Assembly: GCA_905479705.1 (NCBI GenBank)
Contig: CAJQNP010000285.1
Span: 1 to 32,400, forward strand
Length of the DNA: 32,400 nt
Source: an uncultured Gammaproteobacteria bacterium
GTDB taxonomy: Bacteria > Pseudomonadota > Gammaproteobacteria > UBA9214
Reading direction: 5' to 3'
Position 1 is the first letter of the stretch, and each line of letters starts with the position of its first letter. Positions 30,914 through 32,400 of the stretch are shown here, in pieces. The position numbers and the translations under genes are program-made. The notes beneath the pieces were generated by a model that had not been told where the DNA came from, searched no databases, and was given only the letters and a program-made list of their open reading frames with translations.

Positions 30914-31393
30914 ATGAACACTTACACACTCAACTTCATAAGGATCTATTCACTGATGTTCCTGCTGGCCGTTTTCACGACCAGCGGTTATGCCGGTGAG
31001 CAAGGCCGCAACAACCTGCCCACCATCGCCGATACCACGGATGGTTTTTCCGTGCTGTCCGCCGCCCTGCAGGCAACCGGATTCGATGCAGTGCCTGACG
31101 GCAGGAAGCAGTACACGGAGTTCGCCCCGGCGGACGAGGCCTTTCTGCAATTACTGAAGAACCTGGGCCCGACTCCCGAACAACTGCTGAGCCAGCCTGG
31201 GCTGGTTGCAACCGTTCTGAAGTTTCACGCGACCCGTGGCAACCACTACCCCAACAGAGTGATCGGTGCAGGCGTACTGAAGATGCCGGATCGCAATGTC
31301 AAGGCCATCACTGTCACTGCAGAAGGCGCCATGATCCGGGACGCCGTTATCAAGACAGCTGACCTGCGCGCCATCCTGCCGGGCGCACTTTGA
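30914..31393 (+). CDS. Short exported fasciclin (FAS1) domain protein
   Basis: A 159-residue protein with a signal peptide (IYSLMFLLAVFTTSGYAG) and one FAS1 domain. The H1 box is visible as YTEFAPADEAFLQLL and the helix after it as TPEQLLSQPGLVATVLKFHAT, which corresponds to the H2-box region (usually LLYHVV). The C-terminal strands are partly present (ITVTAEGAMIRDAVIKTADLRA), but the protein stops at ILPGAL before the usual NGVIHVID-VLLP ending, so it is a short form. FAS1 domains mediate adhesion or bind small molecules. AGAGGATG precedes the ATG. It lies upstream of the MerR/B12 regulator gene in the same orientation. Confidence 0.85.
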   Translation: MNTYTLNFIRIYSLMFLLAVFTTSGYAGEQGRNNLPTIADTTDGFSVLSAALQATGFDAVPDGRKQYTEFAPADEAFLQLLKNLGPTPEQLLSQPGLVATVLKFHATRGNHYPNRVIGAGVLKMPDRNVKAITVTAEGAMIRDAVIKTADLRAILPGAL

Positions 31394-31413
31394 TTGCCGG
31401 GATAACCAGGATC

Positions 31414-31473
31414 AGGTCACCCCGAACAACCCTTGTGATTGAGAAAGTTCAGACACCATGACCGGGGTGACCT
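31414..31473. repeat. 11-bp perfect inverted repeat before the regulator gene
   Basis: AGGTCACCCCG (31414-31424) and CGGGGTGACCT (31463-31473) are perfect inverted copies with 38 bases between. The right arm lies just after an in-frame ATG at 31458 and 30 bases before the preferred ATG at 31503. In RNA it could form a leader stem; as DNA it could be a split operator. Confidence 0.7.
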
Positions 31474-31502
31474 TGAATCTGCAGCAGCAAATGAGAACTG
31501 AC

Positions 31503-32400
31503 ATGAATACAAACATAGCGACGATGGAACAGAGGGATCTCTTCCCGATACGCACGGTAGCCTCGAAGACCGGCGTAAACCCGGTTACCCTGCGCGCCTG
31601 GGAACGTCGCTACGGCCTGATAAAACCCGCGCGCACAGCCAAGGGCCATCGTCTCTACAGCCAGCAGGATGTCGATCGCATCAAGCAGACGGTTTCACTG
31701 CTGGATCGCGGCATATCGATCAGCCAGGTCAGCAAAAACCTGGAGACGGAACCACCCGAAAATACACAAACAACCGCGCACAGCTGTGACACCTGGACCG
31801 CGTACCGCGCACAGGCAATCATGGCGATCATCCGTTTCGACGAGAACCAGCTGAACCTGCTTTACAACGAGGCATTGTCACTCTATCCCATCGACGTGGT
31901 AACCGAACACATGTTGCTTCCCCTGCTGGTCAGCCTGGGTGAGCGCTGGGCCAACTCCGACGGCAGCATTGCCGAGGAACATTTCTTCGGGGCCTTCATG
32001 CGCAACAAACTGGGGGCCCGCTTGCACCATCGTCACTGGACACCCACGGGCAAGAAATTGCTGGTGTCATGCATGCCCGGGGAACACCACGAAATAGGCA
32101 CCATGCTGTTTTCACTGGCGGCGCACGATCACGGTTTGAGGATTGTCTACCTGGGTGCTGACATGCCACTGAGGGAGCTGGTGCTGACGGCAAAACGTGC
32201 GGCATGCGACGCCATCGTCATATCGTCGTCGATTGATCCACACGAACACATCCTGGCACACGAGCTGCCAGGGCTCGTTAACAGCTCGCAGTATCCGGTA
32301 ATCATTGGCGGCCAGACCTCGATTAGCTGCGCAGACGCCATCAAGAGAGCGGGTGCACATGCCATCGGTACCAGGATCAGGGAATCCATCAGGCGAATGG
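31503..32400 (+). CDS. LitR/CarH-type MerR regulator with B12-binding photoreceptor domain (3' end outside window)
   Basis: At least 299 residues; the frame is open to the window edge and so is absent from the ORF track. Residues 15-80 form a MerR winged-helix domain (IRTVASKTGVNPVTLRAWERRYGLIKPAR, then HRLYSQQDVDRI). A four-helix cap follows, with the CarH signature W-x9-EH (W149, E159, H160), then a cobalamin-binding Rossmann domain with E-x-H-x-x-G (E194-G199, axial ligand H196) and IIGGQ. Spacing of these residues matches Thermus CarH, in which adenosylcobalamin senses light and controls DNA binding. An in-frame ATG at 31458 could add 15 residues. It follows the fasciclin gene by about 110 bases. 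Confidence 0.92.
   Translation, partial: MNTNIATMEQRDLFPIRTVASKTGVNPVTLRAWERRYGLIKPARTAKGHRLYSQQDVDRIKQTVSLLDRGISISQVSKNLETEPPENTQTTAHSCDTWTAYRAQAIMAIIRFDENQLNLLYNEALSLYPIDVVTEHMLLPLLVSLGERWANSDGSIAEEHFFGAFMRNKLGARLHHRHWTPTGKKLLVSCMPGEHHEIGTMLFSLAAHDHGLRIVYLGADMPLRELVLTAKRAACDAIVISSSIDPHEHILAHELPGLVNSSQYPVIIGGQTSISCADAIKRAGAHAIGTRIRESIRRM

Overview
The window looks like chromosomal DNA of a GC-rich gammaproteobacterium. RapA, PpnN, SprT, DsbB, PbpG (PBP7), a slipin/NfeD pair, a YchJ-like SEC-C protein and a DUF4212/VC_2705-type sodium symporter pair all read as gammaproteobacterial versions. REP palindromes of the GCAGGAGCG type fill several intergenic gaps. I cannot name the genus. No rRNA, tRNA, CRISPR array, prophage or insertion sequence was seen. 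Genes are densely packed on both strands, with many convergent ends overlapping or nearly touching.

Layout. 1-2.8 kb: envelope and redox genes (truncated TlpA-like thioredoxin, exported protein, small two-helix membrane protein, membrane-anchored glutaredoxin, lipoprotein, NTF2-like protein). 2.9-5.8 kb: rapA. 5.8-8.4 kb: small proteins (orphan DUF2384-like protein, short hypotheticals, DUF2845, GNAT) with one clear intrinsic terminator. 8.4-11.3 kb, minus strand: ppnN, a DEDDh exonuclease, a cupin and a GIY-YIG-like protein. 11.4-15.2 kb: SEC-C protein, a Cache-type sensor without output domain, and the two-subunit sodium:solute symporter. 15.2-17.9 kb: REP cluster, sprT, soluble PDC sensor, paired REPs, inositol-monophosphatase-like enzyme. 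18.4-20.5 kb: nfeD-slipin operon. 20.6-25.1 kb: exported isoaspartyl methyltransferase overlapping a giant membrane spermidine-synthase-like protein, a REP cluster bounded by 33-bp perfect inverted repeats, and a quinone oxidoreductase. 25.1-29.8 kb: HAMP-only membrane protein, dsbB, unknown protein, degenerate M48 lipoprotein, pbpG, DUF4197 protein. 29.9-32.4 kb: TtcA-like protein divergent from a fasciclin-domain protein, followed by a LitR/CarH-type MerR plus B12-binding regulator that runs off the window.

The best candidate for an undescribed system is the right end. A B12-dependent, probably light-sensing, MerR regulator lies beside a secreted, short FAS1 protein. The AT-rich divergent region upstream holds four exact TGTACA boxes, and a TACAA-TTT-TTGTA dyad sits between a -35 and a -10, where a MerR-family protein would act. 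Other leads are the REP/33-bp inverted-repeat structure, probable leaderless promoters, three sensor-only proteins, a pseudo-M48 protease (CELAH for HExxH), and a spermidine-synthase-like membrane protein that has lost its catalytic Asp.
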